64,000 nt of DNA from Limosilactobacillus sp. WILCCON 0051 (GTDB taxonomy: Bacteria; Bacillota; Bacilli; Lactobacillales; Lactobacillaceae), in assembly GCF_039955095.1 (NCBI RefSeq), contig NZ_CP154878.1, forward strand, positions 2,170,001 through 2,234,000, given 5' to 3'. The position numbers and the translations under genes are program-made. This document shows positions 63,429-64,000 of the stretch, in pieces (positions within the stretch are counted from its first letter, which is position 1; every line of letters begins with the position of its first letter). The notes beneath the pieces were generated by a model. The model was not told the DNA's origin and did not search any database. It was given only the letters and a program-made list of their open reading frames with translations.

Positions 63429-63457
63429 AATTTAACATGATTTGAAATCGTTTGCAA
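63429..63457 (-). promoter_or_regulatory. rbs operon promoter with cre box on -35
   Basis: Minus strand -35 TTGCAA (63452-63457), 17-base spacer, -10 TAAATT (63429-63434). The 15 bases TTGAAATCGTTTGCA (63442-63456, plus strand) match the cre consensus fully and cover the -35. Confidence 0.6.
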
Positions 63458-63492
63458 CCCCTCTTTAAAAATTTAATTCAGAAATTTTACTA

Positions 63493-63507
63493 ATGTAAGC
63501 GATGAAA
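63493..63507. promoter_or_regulatory. second cre/LacI-like site upstream of rbs promoter
   Basis: ATGTAAGCGATGAAA matches the cre consensus at 14 of 15 positions; a further partial match (3 mismatches) is at 63518-63532. Confidence 0.35.
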
Positions 63508-63550
63508 ATAGCGCCATGGCAAACGATTTCCCAAATTAACTTTTTAGTAA

Positions 63551-63590
63551 AAAAAGATCCGACTCGCTTAAACGAATCGGATCTTTTTTT
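63551..63590. terminator. terminator downstream of trxA
   Basis: AAAAAGATCCGA and TCGGATCTTTTTTT with an inner TCG/CGA pair; long T runs on both strands. It ends trxA and isolates the rbs promoter. Confidence 0.9.
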
Positions 63591-63603
63591 ATAATCGCTG
63601 GTC

Positions 63604-63921
63604 TTATTCAGCTGCTTTACGCGCAAAATAATGTGCCAGCCGATCTTTTGGGTAGATACCCGTTACTTTTTCCTTGGCCACGCCATCGCGAAAAAGCACC
63701 AGGCTAGGAACACTCATCACTTTATAGCGTTCCGCGATTGCTTGTTGATGATCAACGTTAAACTTGACGAATTTGATCTGCCCGGCAAATTCCTTTTCCA
63801 GCTCTGCCATGATCGGTTCCATCATTTTGCATGGTCCACACCATGGCGCCCAGAAATCGACTACCGTCAGCGGGCCTTGAATCATTTCGTCAAAGTTTTC
63901 AATGGTTGCTTCTTGTGCCAT
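63604..63921 (-). CDS. trxA: thioredoxin
   Basis: 105 residues. Active site WAPWCGPC, cis-Pro MSVPSL, and the usual TrxA length. It reduces disulfides with thioredoxin reductase. ATG 63921 has AAGGAG at 8 bases. The stop of the upstream membrane protein is inside the ribosome site. Confidence 0.96.
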   Translation of the reverse strand: MAQEATIENFDEMIQGPLTVVDFWAPWCGPCKMMEPIMAELEKEFAGQIKFVKFNVDHQQAIAERYKVMSVPSLVLFRDGVAKEKVTGIYPKDRLAHYFARKAAE

Positions 63922-63925
63922 CAGA

Positions 63926-64000
63926 CTACTCCTTTTTATCGGTTGCCTGCGCATGGTTTTTGCGCCGTACCAAGTGCACGATAATCGTAATAACGAAAAC
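63926..64000 (-). CDS. C-terminus of a membrane protein (5' part outside window)
   Basis: The minus-strand frame from base 64000 is open for 24 residues (end of a hydrophobic helix, VFVITIIVHLV, then a basic tail RRKNHAQATDKKE) and stops at TAG 63926-63928, 4 bases before the trxA start. It would be cotranscribed with trxA. Family not determinable. Confidence 0.5.
   Translation of the reverse strand, partial: VFVITIIVHLVRRKNHAQATDKKE

Overview
The window looks like chromosomal DNA from a low-to-moderate GC lactic acid bacterium of the Lactobacillaceae, most like Limosilactobacillus by the style of its proteins. Supporting signs are strong AGGAGG-type ribosome binding sites, TTG and GTG starts, X-prolyl and prolyl peptidases, an L-2-hydroxyisocaproate dehydrogenase, and CcpA cre boxes. 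The genus is an inference; I could not run a search. Almost all of it is ordinary, tightly packed core and niche-adaptation DNA. The only clear mobile element is one intact IS200/IS605-type element at about 30.35-32.37 kb.

Layout. 0-5.3 kb: the end of a large membrane protein, guaA, then an operon of a small alarmone synthetase with a two-component system. 5.4-5.7 kb: four copies of a 40-base hairpin-forming repeat. 6-20 kb: coaA, ltaS, helD-like helicase, DedA, phosphatase, hflX, TetR, galM, amidotransferase, two lineage-type envelope proteins, a Fur-family regulator, a guanylate-kinase-like protein and a Nudix hydrolase. 20.4-27.6 kb: amino acid permease, potABCD, a parS-like site, a lipoprotein, and an acetoin/diacetyl reductase. 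27.9-33.3 kb: pepX and pepI separated by the IS element. 33.5-34.6 kb: an HxlR regulator with an oxidoreductase. 34.7-39.7 kb: xyloside cluster (GH43, GPH transporter, AraC regulator with a GH39-like sensor domain). 39.8-46.5 kb: HAD, LacI, DHH nuclease, a metal efflux ATPase with an ArsR repressor, and a DUF2325 protein. 46.8-53.2 kb: HicDH, ABC-F, flavodoxin-like reductase, NlpC/P60 endopeptidase, sufU-sufS. 53.25-56.2 kb: a tryptophan-type ABC transporter behind an elaborate attenuator. 56.3-60.5 kb: aldo/keto reductase with a second HxlR, a MATE pump, an ammonium transporter. 60.6-64 kb: ribose operon (rbsK-rbsD-FHS transporter), thioredoxin, and the end of a membrane protein.

How it works together. 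Carbon uptake units (galM, xyloside, ribose) carry cre boxes or LacI-type operators. Nitrogen supply is served by proline peptidases, an amino acid permease, polyamine uptake, tryptophan uptake and Amt. Redox and thiol stress is served by two HxlR/oxidoreductase pairs, thioredoxin and SufSU. The best candidate for something not described is the trpXYZ leader: a short Trp-containing peptide, two tandem terminators and a chain of mutually exclusive pairings that could open both terminators together. The 40-base repeat array, the catalytically dead GH39-like AraC sensor and the IS-derived -35 box in front of pepI are next in interest.
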